Shown: piece by piece, positions 8,299-16,518 of the stretch | Layout of the letters: the number at the start of each line of letters is the position of its first letter | Position numbering within the stretch: the first letter of the stretch is position 1 | Made by a program: the position numbers and the translations under genes | The notes under the pieces: model-generated | Database searches by the model: none | What the model saw: only the letters and a program-made list of their open reading frames with translations | Told to the model about the DNA's origin: nothing | DNA from: a bacterium | GTDB lineage: Bacteria; Joyebacterota; Joyebacteria; Joyebacterales; Joyebacteraceae | Assembly (NCBI GenBank): GCA_025774935.1 | Contig: JALGZK010000003.1 | Span: 62,001-126,000, forward strand | Reading direction: 5' to 3' | Length of the DNA: 64,000 nt

Positions 8299-8460
8299 CC
8301 ACTCAGCTGAAGGGCCCCCGCTGTTCCGGGCGGCCGGCTGCCGTCGGAGATGTGCGCCGGGGCGCCCGCTCGTGTAGACTGTCACGTGAGTAATGGAGAC
8401 AGCCAAAGAGCAGGCCCCGCCGTCTTCCGGCGCGGAGACGGCCCAAGCGAGGTCGAGCAA

Positions 8461-8823
8461 ATGACCGACAGCATCAGGAAGATCAGAGAAGCCCGCGAGA
8501 GACTGAATGGGAAGGTCCTCCAGGCGGACAACCTCGGCATCAACAGGTTCTTCGCTCTCGACGCGAGGGTGTACGAGGCGGGCGCGCTCGACACCCGAAC
8601 GAAGGAACTCCTGGGGCTGACGGCGTCCATGGTACTCCGCTGCGACGACTGCGTCGGACACCACCTGGTGCGCTGCGTCGAGGAGGGCGTCGGGGATGAC
8701 GAGATCGTGGAGGCGCTCAACGTCGCGCTCGTGGTGGGAGGCTCGATCGTCATCCCCCACCTCCGGCGGGCGGTCGACTGGCTGGAGGAGCTTCGCGTTG
8801 GGGAGGCGGGGAAGCGCGCGTAG
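8461..8823 (+). CDS. Carboxymuconolactone decarboxylase/AhpD-like family protein
   Basis: This protein of 120 residues belongs to the AhpD-like alkylhydroperoxidase/CMD fold family. It has the diagnostic pair of cysteines in MVLRCDDCVGHH (CxxC followed by His two residues on), which in AhpD-type proteins forms the thiol redox and proton-relay site. The C-terminal helix ALNVALVVGGSIVIPHLRR also matches. A role in peroxide or thiol chemistry in the cytoplasm is family-based; the CMD-type lactone reaction is less likely because of the CxxC. The start is the ATG giving MTDSIRKIREARERL; upstream in-frame codons look non-coding. It is a single gene, convergent with the tricorn protease gene and separated from it by a bidirectional terminator. 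Confidence 0.85.
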   Translation: MTDSIRKIREARERLNGKVLQADNLGINRFFALDARVYEAGALDTRTKELLGLTASMVLRCDDCVGHHLVRCVEEGVGDDEIVEALNVALVVGGSIVIPHLRRAVDWLEELRVGEAGKRA

Positions 8824-8883
8824 TCGTGGCGCGGTGAGGTCCGCGGTGGCGCGGAGCGGCGCCCGCGATGCTGAGACGGTGAA

Positions 8884-8909
8884 GGCGGGACGACCTCGGT
8901 CGTCCCGCC
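8884..8909. terminator. Bidirectional terminator between convergent genes
   Basis: An 11-bp perfect stem (GGCGGGACGAC with its complement) closes a 4-base loop, midway between the AhpD-like gene and the tricorn protease gene. It can serve both strands. Confidence 0.75.
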
Positions 8910-8952
8910 TCCGATTCCACGCAGTGCCACCCGGGGGACGGACGAGAGCGGT

Positions 8953-11900
8953 CTATTCGATCGCCTCGAGCAGGATCTCGATCGCGCGGTCGAGCTGCCG
9001 GTCGATGCCGTTCCCCGCGTCCTCCGGCAGCGCCTCGACGTAGACGTCCGGCGGGATGCCCCAGTTCTCGAGGTTCTTCCCCGTGAGGTCGTACCAGCCC
9101 GACCCCGGCACCCTGAACATCGTCCCGTCGATGAGCGGGAGGTCGTTCGTTCCGATCACCGACCCGTGCGTCGGCACGCCGACGACGGGTCCGAGTCCCA
9201 GCGACTTCCATCCCATCGGGAAGATCTCGGCGTCCGAGTAGCAGCTCTCGTCAATGATGAGCACGAGCTCTTCCTCGTAGAGCTCGAGCGGGTTCATCGA
9301 CGCCGGCCGCGTCCGGCTGACCGTGTAGCCGTAGTTCCGGCGATCGAGATACCTCAGGATCCCATCGTGCACCGACCCGCCGCCGTTGCCGCGGATGTCG
9401 ATGACGAGACCCTCCTTCCCCTCGCCCTGGGCGAAGAGATCTTCCTCGAACCCGAAGAGGTTCCCGGTACCCATTCCGGGGATGTGGAGGTACCCGAGCC
9501 GGCCGCCGGAGCGCTCCTCGACGCGCGCGCGGTTCTCGCGGACCCACTGCTCGTAGACGAGGCTCCTCATCCGCCCGCTGCTCACCGGACGCAGACGGAC
9601 CTCGCGGGCGTTCCGTCCGTCCGCGCTCTCGGCAACCTCGATCCAGATCTCGCGGTCGGTCGCGTCGGTGAGAAGGCAGTGGTAGTTCTCCCCGGCGCCG
9701 ATCTCGGTCCCCTCGATCGACACGACGTACTCCCCGGCAGTAATACCCTCGCGGTCGGCCGGTCCGTCGTCGATGACCTTCCGAACGAGAACGCCTGGAC
9801 CGTCGTGGTCCTCATCGTGGTAGATCCCGAGGCGGCCCGTGTTCACGCCGCCGCCGCCCCACTTGTAGATCCCGAGGTGGGACGCCGACAGCTCGCCGAT
9901 CATCTCTCGGACAACCTCGCGGAACTCCTGCTCGGTGTACGCGGCCATCGCGAGCGGCTCGTACTTCTCACGGATCGCGGGCCAGTCGACCCCGTGGAAG
10001 TTCGGGTCGTAGAATCCGTTCCAGAGGAACCGCCACGCCTCGTTGAACATCTGCACGCGCTCGGCGGGGACGTCGACGGTGAACCTCGTGCTGAACCCGA
10101 CTCCCCCCTTGCCGCTGATCGCGCCCGAGTCGGTGTCGATGGAGACAGTCTTGATGCGTCCGTTCGAGAGGTAGTAACAGGTTTCGTCGTCCCCGTCCCA
10201 CCACAGCCGTTCGGGGCTCGATCCGCCCGACGACACCTGCGAGAGCTTGTTCCCCTCCCAGTCGACGATCCAGAGATCTGCGCTCCCCAGGGTCCCCGAG
10301 CGGAACGCAAAGAAGTGACCGTCGCTGGTCTGGGCGTAGAAGTCGTAGCCGCCCCGCATGTTCATGATCGTGACGGTTCGCTCGTTCAGCCCCTCGAAGT
10401 CGATCTCGACCGTGACGCCGTCCTCCTCGTCGTCCCCGTCTTCGTCCCCCTCATCGTCGGCTTCCTCGCCGTCCTCCTCGTCCTCCTCGTCCTCCTCACG
10501 CTCCGCGGTCGTCTTCCAGTAGTCGTCGCGCGTGAGCCACATGTACTTGAGCGTGTACTGACCGTCGTCCGTCCTCGAGGCGAACGACAGGCGTTTCCCG
10601 TCGTCGGTCCAGCGCGGCTGGAAGTCGTCGTTCGGATGCTGGGAGACGTTGATCTCCTCCCCACCCCCGGCGGGAATCACGAAGATGTCCTCCTTGTGCC
10701 CCATGTTCGTCCGGGAGAGCGCGATCCACTGCCCGTCTGGCGACCAGTCGACGTGGAGAACGTCCGCGTTCGGGAGAAGCTCCTGCTTGCTGCCGCCGTC
10801 CGCGTCCATGGCCCAGAGGTACCGGGAGCCGTGCATGTAGGCGATACGCTCGCCGTCGGGCGAGACGACGGGAAGGAAGTCGTCCTCGGCCGAGTCGGTG
10901 AGCCGCACGGTCTCGCGCCTGAGCGCCTTCGAGAGCTTCGCCTCCTCCTCGTCGGTCGAGGTGACCGCGTAGATATCGTAGACGCCGGCTCTGTCCGAGG
11001 CGAAGAGGAGCGTCTCACCGTCCGGCATCCACGCGACGTCCTTCTCGCGGTCCGGCGTCTCGGTGATGCGCATGGCGTCGGTAGCCTCACCGTCCTTGAA
11101 CTTGCAGACGTAGACCTCGCCCCGGCAGACGAGCGCCAGCTCGTCCTCGTCCGGGCTGAAGGCGTACTCGCTCGCGGTCGAGAGGGTGAGCCTGAGGTCG
11201 TCGTTCCACTTGAGGTCGCTCGGCGCGTCGACGCGGACCTCGGCGGGGCTTCCGCCCGGCACCTCGAGCCTCCAGAGCCCCGCGTTCCACTCGTAGACGA
11301 TGAGCGTTCCATCGTCCGAGATCCTCGCGAACTGGACGCCGTCGTGGTCGTGGCGCGTGACCTGGGTCGGCTCGCCGACGGCGCGGGGCTCACCGTCCTC
11401 GCCCGACTCCGGGAGGTCGACCTCGATCTGCCAGATGTTTGTCACTGAGTCGGCGCGCTCGGACATGAAGTAGATCGTGCTGCCGTCGGAGCCCCACATC
11501 GGACGGTCGTCGTTCACGTCCGAGTTCACGAGGCGGTAGCTCGGCCCGCCGTCGAGTGCGCGGATCCAGATGTCGCGGGCGGCGCTCCCGCGGTAGTACC
11601 TGCGCCACCACGAGGAACGGCCCATCGTGAAGGCGATCCACCTGCCGTCGGGCGAGGGCGACACGTTGTAGACGCGCTCCTTGATAAGACGCCGAGGCAT
11701 CCCTCCCCCCGCGGGGATCCGGAAGAGCTCGAACTCCAGCGTGTCGCGCGAGGACGTGAACAGGATCTCCGCCCCGTCGCGGGTCCAGCACTCGACGTCG
11801 TCCCAGGTCGCGTGACACGTGAGCCTCTCGGGCGCTCCGCCCTCCGAGGGCATGACGAAGACGTCGTCGTTCCCCCTGCGCGTCGAAGTGAACGCAATCT

Positions 11901-12159
11901 GCCCGCCGTCGGGCGACCAGGCCGGCCCGAAGTCGAACGCCTCGTGGACCGTGAGGCGCTCTGCTCTTCCGCCTTCGGCCGGGACCTTCCAGATGTCGCC
12001 CATGTATCCGAAGGCGATCTCGCTGCCGTCGGGCGACGGCGCGGGCCTTCTCACGTTCAGTGCGGTTTCGGCCCCTGCGGTCGCCGCGGACGCGGCGACC
12101 AGCACGAGCGCGACGCACGCGGCGAGCGCCGCTCCGCGCAACCGGGAACTCCCGAACAT
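8953..12159 (-). CDS. Tricorn-like protease (beta-propellers, PDZ, S41 core), exported
   Basis: This protein of 1068 residues has the full tricorn/S41 layout. An N-terminal signal peptide (residues 10-29, LAACVALVLVAASAATAGA) is followed by WD40/TolB-like propeller blades with repeated SPDG motifs (RPAPSPDG, AWSPDGGQIAF, VSPDGERIAY, DWSPDGQWIAL). A very acidic insert follows at about residues 553-578. Then come the tricorn C1 region, a PDZ domain (TAGEYVVSIEGTEIGAG) and the S41 catalytic core. By alignment with archaeal tricorn, the catalytic Ser-His pair is Ser760-His761 (LSASHLGI) and the nucleophile is Ser975 followed by Asp976 (ESCYSDAEIF); LENWGIPPDVYV near the end also matches. It likely degrades oligopeptides; with a signal peptide it would act in the envelope, unlike the cytosolic archaeal enzyme. 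GGAGGGGGG precedes the ATG. Confidence 0.93.
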   Translation of the reverse strand: MFGSSRLRGAALAACVALVLVAASAATAGAETALNVRRPAPSPDGSEIAFGYMGDIWKVPAEGGRAERLTVHEAFDFGPAWSPDGGQIAFTSTRRGNDDVFVMPSEGGAPERLTCHATWDDVECWTRDGAEILFTSSRDTLEFELFRIPAGGGMPRRLIKERVYNVSPSPDGRWIAFTMGRSSWWRRYYRGSAARDIWIRALDGGPSYRLVNSDVNDDRPMWGSDGSTIYFMSERADSVTNIWQIEVDLPESGEDGEPRAVGEPTQVTRHDHDGVQFARISDDGTLIVYEWNAGLWRLEVPGGSPAEVRVDAPSDLKWNDDLRLTLSTASEYAFSPDEDELALVCRGEVYVCKFKDGEATDAMRITETPDREKDVAWMPDGETLLFASDRAGVYDIYAVTSTDEEEAKLSKALRRETVRLTDSAEDDFLPVVSPDGERIAYMHGSRYLWAMDADGGSKQELLPNADVLHVDWSPDGQWIALSRTNMGHKEDIFVIPAGGGEEINVSQHPNDDFQPRWTDDGKRLSFASRTDDGQYTLKYMWLTRDDYWKTTAEREEDEEDEEDGEEADDEGDEDGDDEEDGVTVEIDFEGLNERTVTIMNMRGGYDFYAQTSDGHFFAFRSGTLGSADLWIVDWEGNKLSQVSSGGSSPERLWWDGDDETCYYLSNGRIKTVSIDTDSGAISGKGGVGFSTRFTVDVPAERVQMFNEAWRFLWNGFYDPNFHGVDWPAIREKYEPLAMAAYTEQEFREVVREMIGELSASHLGIYKWGGGGVNTGRLGIYHDEDHDGPGVLVRKVIDDGPADREGITAGEYVVSIEGTEIGAGENYHCLLTDATDREIWIEVAESADGRNAREVRLRPVSSGRMRSLVYEQWVRENRARVEERSGGRLGYLHIPGMGTGNLFGFEEDLFAQGEGKEGLVIDIRGNGGGSVHDGILRYLDRRNYGYTVSRTRPASMNPLELYEEELVLIIDESCYSDAEIFPMGWKSLGLGPVVGVPTHGSVIGTNDLPLIDGTMFRVPGSGWYDLTGKNLENWGIPPDVYVEALPEDAGNGIDRQLDRAIEILLEAIE

Positions 12160-12244
12160 GCGACCCCCCTCCGGAGACGATGGCGTCCCCTGAACCGGCG
12201 ACGACTCCGGGCTTCGCGAGCCAGGAGCAGCGCCCCCCCTTCGC

Positions 12245-12871
12245 TCAGTATCGCTCTACGGTCCTGTCACACAGATGACACGACTCGTTCCACGTCTGAA
12301 GAACGAAGCCGCCTTCCCGGTGTCCGACGACCGAGAAGCCCGCGTTGTCCAGATAGAACTTCCAGAAGTACCCCTCGGTCATGCCGAGGAGCGCGCCCAT
12401 GAGGAGCTTCGCGACCGAGCGGTGCGTGACGACGGCGAGGCGGCGGTCGCGGTACTCCTCCACGAGCTCGAGCGTCCGCCGGTAGGCGCGCTCCCGCACC
12501 TCGGCGAGGCGCTCGCCACCCGGTATCTCGAGGCGGTCCGGGTCGTTGATCCAGAGCTCCCAGAGGTCCGGATGCTCCCGCTCGACCCGTTTCTTCTCGG
12601 CGCCCTGCCACTCGCCGAGATCGATGTTATGGAATGCGAGGTCGACGACGGGCTCGAGGCCGTGCTCGGAGGCGATGGGCCGCGCGGTGTCGAGCGCCCG
12701 GACGAGAGGGCTGGAGAGGACGGCGGCCAGAGGCTCGCCCTTCAAAGCCGCGCCGACCGCCGAGGCCTGCTCGCGCCCGCGGTCGTTCAGGGGGACGTCG
12801 GCCCGGCCCCGGAAGGTCCCGAGTCTGTTGAGCTCTGTCTCGCCGTGGCGGACGATCACGATGTCTGTCAT
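12245..12871 (-). CDS. Histidine phosphatase (phosphoglycerate mutase-like) family protein
   Basis: This protein of 208 residues has the branch-1 histidine phosphatase signature VRHGETELNR near the N-terminus (phospho-acceptor His9). The second catalytic His lies in LAVVTHRSVAKLLMG, and the conserved LSSPLVRALDTARPIA segment comes between them. Such enzymes dephosphorylate small phosphoesters (GpmB, CobC, PhoE-like); the substrate here is unknown. The C-terminus has an extra CHLCD pair of cysteines. The ATG used follows GCGAGGACGC; in-frame codons before it overlap the esterase stop region and look non-coding. It sits 46 bases after the esterase gene and 85 before the tricorn gene on the same strand, so the three may form one transcript. 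Confidence 0.9.
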   Translation of the reverse strand: MTDIVIVRHGETELNRLGTFRGRADVPLNDRGREQASAVGAALKGEPLAAVLSSPLVRALDTARPIASEHGLEPVVDLAFHNIDLGEWQGAEKKRVEREHPDLWELWINDPDRLEIPGGERLAEVRERAYRRTLELVEEYRDRRLAVVTHRSVAKLLMGALLGMTEGYFWKFYLDNAGFSVVGHREGGFVLQTWNESCHLCDRTVERY

Positions 12872-12917
12872 GCGTCCTCGCTGCCGCCGCGGCTTCCCGC
12901 GGGTCAACGGACCGGCG

Positions 12918-14126
12918 CTAGCGCGCCGGGAAGAGGAACTCCAGCGCGCGCGGAAGGCGCGACGCCCACGCGCGCTCGTTGTGTACCGCTCCCACGTCCT
13001 CAACGTACCGGAGGTCGCGCTTAAGCTCCATGCCCTTCTCCATCAGGACGTCGCGCGCCTGCCTGTGCATGGCGAGCAGGTCGGGCACGCCGTCGCCGTC
13101 GCGGTCCCCCGAGCCCTCCGCCGTCCCGAGGTCGAGCCAGAGCTTCGTCCCCGAGGGCAGCTCTTCTTCCTCGAGGTAGAGGATGAGGTGTCCGCCGGCC
13201 CAGCCGTAGGCCGTCGACATGGCGCCGACCTTGGAGAAGACGTCGGGCCGATTCCAGGCCAGGTAGATCGACACGTTCGCCCCGAGCGACGAGCCCATGA
13301 CCCCCGTATTCGCGCGGTCCGGAAGCGTCCGGTACTGCGAGTCGATGAACGGCTTGAGCTCGTTCACGAGGAAGTCGGCGTAGAGCGACGCGCCGCCGCC
13401 CCCGCGATCGCGGTCGGGGACGTCGGTGTACTCGAACACGCGCTCGCTCGTGTTGTAGATCCCCACGACGATGAGCGGCCGGACCTGACCGGACTCGATC
13501 ATCCTGGTGAGCGACTCGTCGACGTTCCACTCGACACCGATGTACGAGGAGTAGGCGTCGAAGATGTTCTGGCCGTCGTGCATGTAGAGGACGGGGTACC
13601 GGGTCTCCGAGTCTCCGTCGTCGTATCCCGGCGGGAGCCACACGACGATCGTCCGGTTGTTGCCGAGCTTCGTCGCGGGGAAATCGAGGTGGAGTTCGAA
13701 CACACCGACCACGGTGTGCCTCTCCCGCCCGAGGGAGAAATCGCGCCAGTTCTCGACGGTCACGGGGACCGTCTCGTCGCCCGTCACCTCGTGCGAGCGG
13801 TCTGGGATCTCCTCGAACCCCTCGCCCTTCTCGACGGTCTCCCAGGTTCCCCTCGTGAACTTGTAGTTGAACGTCGACCCGACGGGAAGGACGAGCGTGA
13901 TGGCGTAGAGCTGATCCCCGATCTTCCCGAGGGCGACCTTGCCGGGGTCCCACGGGCCGAGCGCGTCGATGTCGCCGGCGATGTAGACCTTGGCGTCGGT
14001 CGGCGTGCCCTCCGGCACGTTCACTTTGAACGTAACCATGGCGTCCCGCGCGGGAGCGGGCGCGGCCACGAGGAGTGCGGCCGCGAGGGCGATCAGAAGC
14101 AGGAGCTTCGATGGACGGTCGGTCAT
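12918..14126 (-). CDS. Secreted esterase (esterase D/Fes type) with N-terminal CBM20-like domain
   Basis: This protein of 402 residues begins with a signal peptide (KLLLLIALAAALLVAAPAPA). The N-terminal third is a CBM20/AMPK-type starch-binding-like beta domain (TFKVNVPEGTPTDAKVYIAG, DALGPWDP, FNYKFTRGTWETVE). The rest is a putative-esterase alpha/beta hydrolase of the esterase D/Fes/Mycolyl group: RYPVLYMHDGQNIFDAY near the start of the domain, the nucleophile elbow GVMGSSLGAN (central Ser), and His in VGAVHNERAWASRL. It probably cleaves an ester on a carbohydrate or siderophore-like substrate in the periplasm or outside; starch binding is only a fold-based guess. The ATG has GGAGGTGAC immediately upstream; the open frame before it is not needed. 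Probably first gene of a three-gene unit with the phosphatase and tricorn protease. Confidence 0.88.
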   Translation of the reverse strand: MTDRPSKLLLLIALAAALLVAAPAPARDAMVTFKVNVPEGTPTDAKVYIAGDIDALGPWDPGKVALGKIGDQLYAITLVLPVGSTFNYKFTRGTWETVEKGEGFEEIPDRSHEVTGDETVPVTVENWRDFSLGRERHTVVGVFELHLDFPATKLGNNRTIVVWLPPGYDDGDSETRYPVLYMHDGQNIFDAYSSYIGVEWNVDESLTRMIESGQVRPLIVVGIYNTSERVFEYTDVPDRDRGGGGASLYADFLVNELKPFIDSQYRTLPDRANTGVMGSSLGANVSIYLAWNRPDVFSKVGAMSTAYGWAGGHLILYLEEEELPSGTKLWLDLGTAEGSGDRDGDGVPDLLAMHRQARDVLMEKGMELKRDLRYVEDVGAVHNERAWASRLPRALEFLFPAR

Positions 14127-14143
14127 GTCACCTCCAGACAAAG

Positions 14144-14173
14144 AGGATACCCCGCCGCGATGCCGCGCCGCAA
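14144..14173 (-). promoter_or_regulatory. Weak candidate promoter for the esterase gene
   Basis: The minus strand reads TTGCGG, 18 bases, then TATCCT, with the ATG 18 bases further on. Both hexamers are weak matches (3/6 and 4/6); offered only because it is correctly placed. Confidence 0.3.
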
Positions 14174-14208
14174 CCCGCCTTCCGGGGTCGGCGGCTCGGC
14201 CACGCCGC

Positions 14209-14237
14209 TTGGCGGGAGCCATATGCGGCTGTATATT
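14209..14237 (+). promoter_or_regulatory. Promoter for the nitroreductase gene
   Basis: TTGGCG (4/6), 17 bases, then TATATT (5/6), about 45 bases upstream of the ATG. Divergent from the esterase gene. Confidence 0.5.
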
Positions 14238-14284
14238 CGATGGGAACGCCCACAGAGAGCAAACCTGAGGAAGGAGACCCCCAC

Positions 14285-14899
14285 ATGGAGAGCACGATCC
14301 CTCTTCCCGAGCCCGCGAGCGAGGGCGGCGCCCCGATCTGGACCGCCATGACGGAGCGGCGGTCGGTCAGGTTCTTCGGGGAGGAGCCGATGCCGCTCTC
14401 GGTCCTCTCGCAGCTCATCTGGTCGACGCACGGGATCACGGGACGGGTCGGGAACATCGAGCTCCGGAACGCCCCTTCCGCCGGAGCGTGCTATCCCATC
14501 GACGTGTACGTCGTCGCGAACAACGTCGAGGGCCTCGAGGAAGGTCTGTACCGCTACCTCACGTCCGACCACTCCCTCGTTCTCGTGAAGGACGGCGACG
14601 TCGGGTCCGAGATCGCTAACGCGGCCCTCGGTCAGAAGATGTGCCGGGACGGGTCGGTGAGCCTCGTGTGGACCGCCGTCATCCCGCGGACGACGGGCCG
14701 CTACGGCGAGCGCGGACACCGCTACATCTTCCTCGACGCTGGGCACGTCGGGCAGAACGCGTACCTCGCCGCCACGGCGCTCGGCTACGGGTGCTGCACC
14801 GTCGGTGCGTTCGACGACGCCGCCATGAACGAGGCGGTCGGGGTCGACGGTGAGATCGAACGGGTGGTCTATCTGGCGGCGGTAGGACCGCTCGGCTGA
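14285..14899 (+). CDS. SagB-type nitroreductase family oxidoreductase
   Basis: This protein of 204 residues is an FMN-dependent nitroreductase fold of the SagB/ThcOx type. MTERRSVRFFGEEPMPLSVL is the typical N-terminal Arg-Arg-Ser-x-Arg FMN-binding start. RNAPSAGACYPIDVYVVANN is the SagB-group signature (family form PSAGA-x-x-P). LDAGHVGQNAYLAATALGYG and a YGCCTVGAFDD segment complete the cofactor and dimer interface. SagB-type enzymes oxidise azolines in peptide toxins, but many stand-alone copies of unknown substrate exist. No cyclodehydratase or precursor peptide gene is adjacent, so a natural-product role is not supported here. AGGAAGGAG precedes the ATG, and the gene has its own promoter. 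Confidence 0.88.
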   Translation: MESTIPLPEPASEGGAPIWTAMTERRSVRFFGEEPMPLSVLSQLIWSTHGITGRVGNIELRNAPSAGACYPIDVYVVANNVEGLEEGLYRYLTSDHSLVLVKDGDVGSEIANAALGQKMCRDGSVSLVWTAVIPRTTGRYGERGHRYIFLDAGHVGQNAYLAATALGYGCCTVGAFDDAAMNEAVGVDGEIERVVYLAAVGPLG

Positions 14900-14906
14900 C
14901 GACGCG

Positions 14907-14923
14907 CCCGCAGGGGATGCGGG
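14907..14923. terminator. Small hairpin between convergent genes
   Basis: CCCGCA and TGCGGG pair around a 5-base loop, in the 25-base gap between the nitroreductase and the lipoprotein gene. It may terminate both; the stem is short. Confidence 0.4.
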
Positions 14924-14924
14924 T

Positions 14925-15404
14925 CTAGTCGGCCGCCTGAACCGCCTGGACGAGGACGAAGGTGACGACCGCGGCAGCGAGCGTCCCCCACCCGAAGAGC
15001 GCCCGACGCCTGACCCTGGCGTCCTCGACAGCCTCGAGCGGGATTCTCTCGCGCACCACCACGTCAAAGTCGCGAACCTCCACGGCCGGCCCGATGGGAA
15101 CGTCCTCGAGGTAGACCATGTCCACCCCGTCATGTCGGACGACCCGGAGGTCCACACTCTTCTCGTACGCCCGGTCGACGAGGAGCGCGCCCTGCTCGTA
15201 GCCGACGAGCGTTCCGGAGACTTCGCCTTCGGGAAGCACCATCGAGGCGTCGACTCCGGGATCGGTAACGTAGGTGCCCGCCGGAGCACAGCCCGCCGCA
15301 GCAACGAGGAGCGGGCCCAGGACCGCGACCAGAACGACGCCGACGGGTCGGCGCGCAGCGGTGCGCGCTCGCGCGTTCCGTGCTCGATGTGCGGCACTCC
15401 TCAC
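14925..15404 (-). CDS. Putative lipoprotein with C-terminal membrane helix, function unknown
   Basis: This protein of 159 residues has an N-terminal basic region and a hydrophobic segment ending in a lipobox (LLVAAAGC, Cys39). The middle is beta-rich: EGEVSGTLVGYEQGALLV and VVRHDGVDMVYLEDVPIG. A basic stretch (VEDARVRRRA) and a C-terminal transmembrane helix (LAAAVVTFVLVQAV) follow. I do not recognise a family. It shares its plan with the next protein upstream on the same strand: lipobox, a beta domain that reads like 'E-G-x-L-V-x-x-x-x-G-x-L-V', an arginine/histidine step, then a C-terminal helix. They are probably distant paralogues. It starts at a GTG with GGAAGGA upstream. Confidence 0.65.
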   Translation of the reverse strand: MRSAAHRARNARARTAARRPVGVVLVAVLGPLLVAAAGCAPAGTYVTDPGVDASMVLPEGEVSGTLVGYEQGALLVDRAYEKSVDLRVVRHDGVDMVYLEDVPIGPAVEVRDFDVVVRERIPLEAVEDARVRRRALFGWGTLAAAVVTFVLVQAVQAAD

Positions 15405-15422
15405 GGCGTGTTCCTTCCGTCC

Positions 15423-15448
15423 ACCCCGCGCGGCGATCGGCGCGGGGT
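15423..15448 (-). terminator. Terminator between the two lipoprotein genes
   Basis: Nine-base arms (15423-15431 and 15440-15448, ACCCCGCGC and its complement) close an 8-base loop just after the stop codon of the upstream lipoprotein gene. Confidence 0.6.
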
Positions 15449-15452
15449 CCGG

Positions 15453-15968
15453 CTAGATCAGGGCCGCCAGAATGAGACCCACGAGCGGTCCCAGAAGCGT
15501 GCTCACCAGCGGAGCGCTCCGCGCTTCGGCGGTGCTCCGGTGGAACGTGGCCTGCGCGACCTCGCTCAGGGGGAACGTCCGCTCGACGTCCGCGGTCCTG
15601 TTGTTGTCCTCCCACACGACCCTGACGACGCGGCCGGGGACCTCCTCTCCCTCGACCACGACCCTCTGGTCGTCGCCGGTGCCGCGAAGCTCGGCCCCGC
15701 GACCGATCTGGTATGGCACCTCAACGACGAGCAGCCCGAAGTCGAGGGACACGAGTGCGCCCTCGAGCTCCTCCCCCGCAGCGGTCGTCATCCTGACACC
15801 GATGTCGGCCCCGGACTCGCCGACGTCCTCGAGCGGCACGCGCTTCGAGCAGCCGCACGCGAGGGCGCACGCGCAGAGGATGAGGATCGCGGACGTCCGG
15901 AAGAGGCTCCCGCCGGGGAGCGCGTCGAGAAGGGCCTCGATGGGGTTGTTTTCGCGTGGGTCGTTCAC
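15453..15968 (-). CDS. Putative lipoprotein with C-terminal membrane helix, second copy
   Basis: This protein of about 171 residues has a hydrophobic segment (TSAILILCACALACGCSK) that ends in a lipobox, then a beta-rich domain (GEELEGALVSLDFGLLVVEV, VVVEGEEVPGRVVRVVWEDN). It ends in a hydrophobic helix (LVSTLLGPLVGLILAALI). Function unknown; the plan matches the neighbouring downstream lipoprotein. Start choice: an ATG at 16004 would lie inside the -35 box of a good promoter, so I prefer the GTG at 15968 (VNDPRENNPIE), which coincides with the predicted transcription start. That would make the mRNA leaderless. No ATG, GTG or TTG occurs between this GTG and the signal sequence. Confidence 0.62.
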   Translation of the reverse strand: MNDPRENNPIEALLDALPGGSLFRTSAILILCACALACGCSKRVPLEDVGESGADIGVRMTTAAGEELEGALVSLDFGLLVVEVPYQIGRGAELRGTGDDQRVVVEGEEVPGRVVRVVWEDNNRTADVERTFPLSEVAQATFHRSTAEARSAPLVSTLLGPLVGLILAALI

Positions 15969-15974
15969 AGTCTC

Positions 15975-16004
15975 ATCATACGCGATTGACGGTCGTGCGG
16001 ACAA
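15975..16004 (-). promoter_or_regulatory. Promoter for the second lipoprotein gene
   Basis: The minus strand reads TTGTCC (4/6), 18 bases, then TATGAT (5/6). The expected start point is about 15968, on the GTG start codon itself. Confidence 0.5.
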
Positions 16005-16090
16005 GGGAAGGAAAGGACTTGCGCCGCGGCTCGGGGCGACGGTAGATTCGGGCGGTCGGCGCCCCGCTCACCTCTCTTCGTGAGGACTCG

Positions 16091-16495
16091 ATGTCCGCAG
16101 AAATCGAGAAGAAACCCGAGAGCTGGAAGAGCCTCGTCGCCATCGCAGCGCTCGTCGCGCCGGTCTTCGCCGTCCTCTGGCTCGGGCTCACGCTGACGTC
16201 GCACGGCGGGAGCTTCGCCCTCGCCATCGCGAAGATCGTCTTCACCATCTTCGCGGTCGTGACCGCGATCAGCGGCATCCGCTGGATGACAACGTCGGGG
16301 GTCGTCCTCCTCGTCGAGGCCATCCTCGTCTTCCTGTGGGTCGGCTTCCGGATCGAGGACTACCCACCGTACGGTCCCGTCAAGACGATCTTCCTGCTCG
16401 CGATCCCGCTCGTCGTGTCCGGCGTCCTCTTCGTGCTCGCGGGCGGCATCAAGGCAGGGACCTGGCCGCCTGCCCGGTTCCGCGCGTCGCTCTAG
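16091..16495 (+). CDS. Small four-helix membrane protein, function unknown
   Basis: This protein of 134 residues has four predicted transmembrane helices (about 14-35, 41-63, 68-87 and 97-118). The N-terminus is short and charged (MSAEIEKKPESWK), the C-terminus basic, and one conserved-looking loop (FRIEDYPPYGPVK) sits between helices 3 and 4. No catalytic motif is visible and I do not recognise a family. It is a single gene, divergent from the lipoprotein gene and convergent with the cupin gene; GTGAGGACTCG precedes the ATG. Confidence 0.65.
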   Translation: MSAEIEKKPESWKSLVAIAALVAPVFAVLWLGLTLTSHGGSFALAIAKIVFTIFAVVTAISGIRWMTTSGVVLLVEAILVFLWVGFRIEDYPPYGPVKTIFLLAIPLVVSGVLFVLAGGIKAGTWPPARFRASL

Positions 16496-16518
16496 CTAAC
16501 CACAGCCGCACCGTGATC

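Noticed and set aside
9166-11448. A 760-codon open frame on the plus strand inside the tricorn gene
   Set aside because: Antisense shadow; composition is Val/Arg/Asp-rich with no domain, and the opposite strand holds the complete tricorn protease.
14285-14899. SagB-type nitroreductase as part of a thiazole/oxazole peptide cluster
   Set aside because: No cyclodehydratase, docking protein or precursor peptide gene is nearby.
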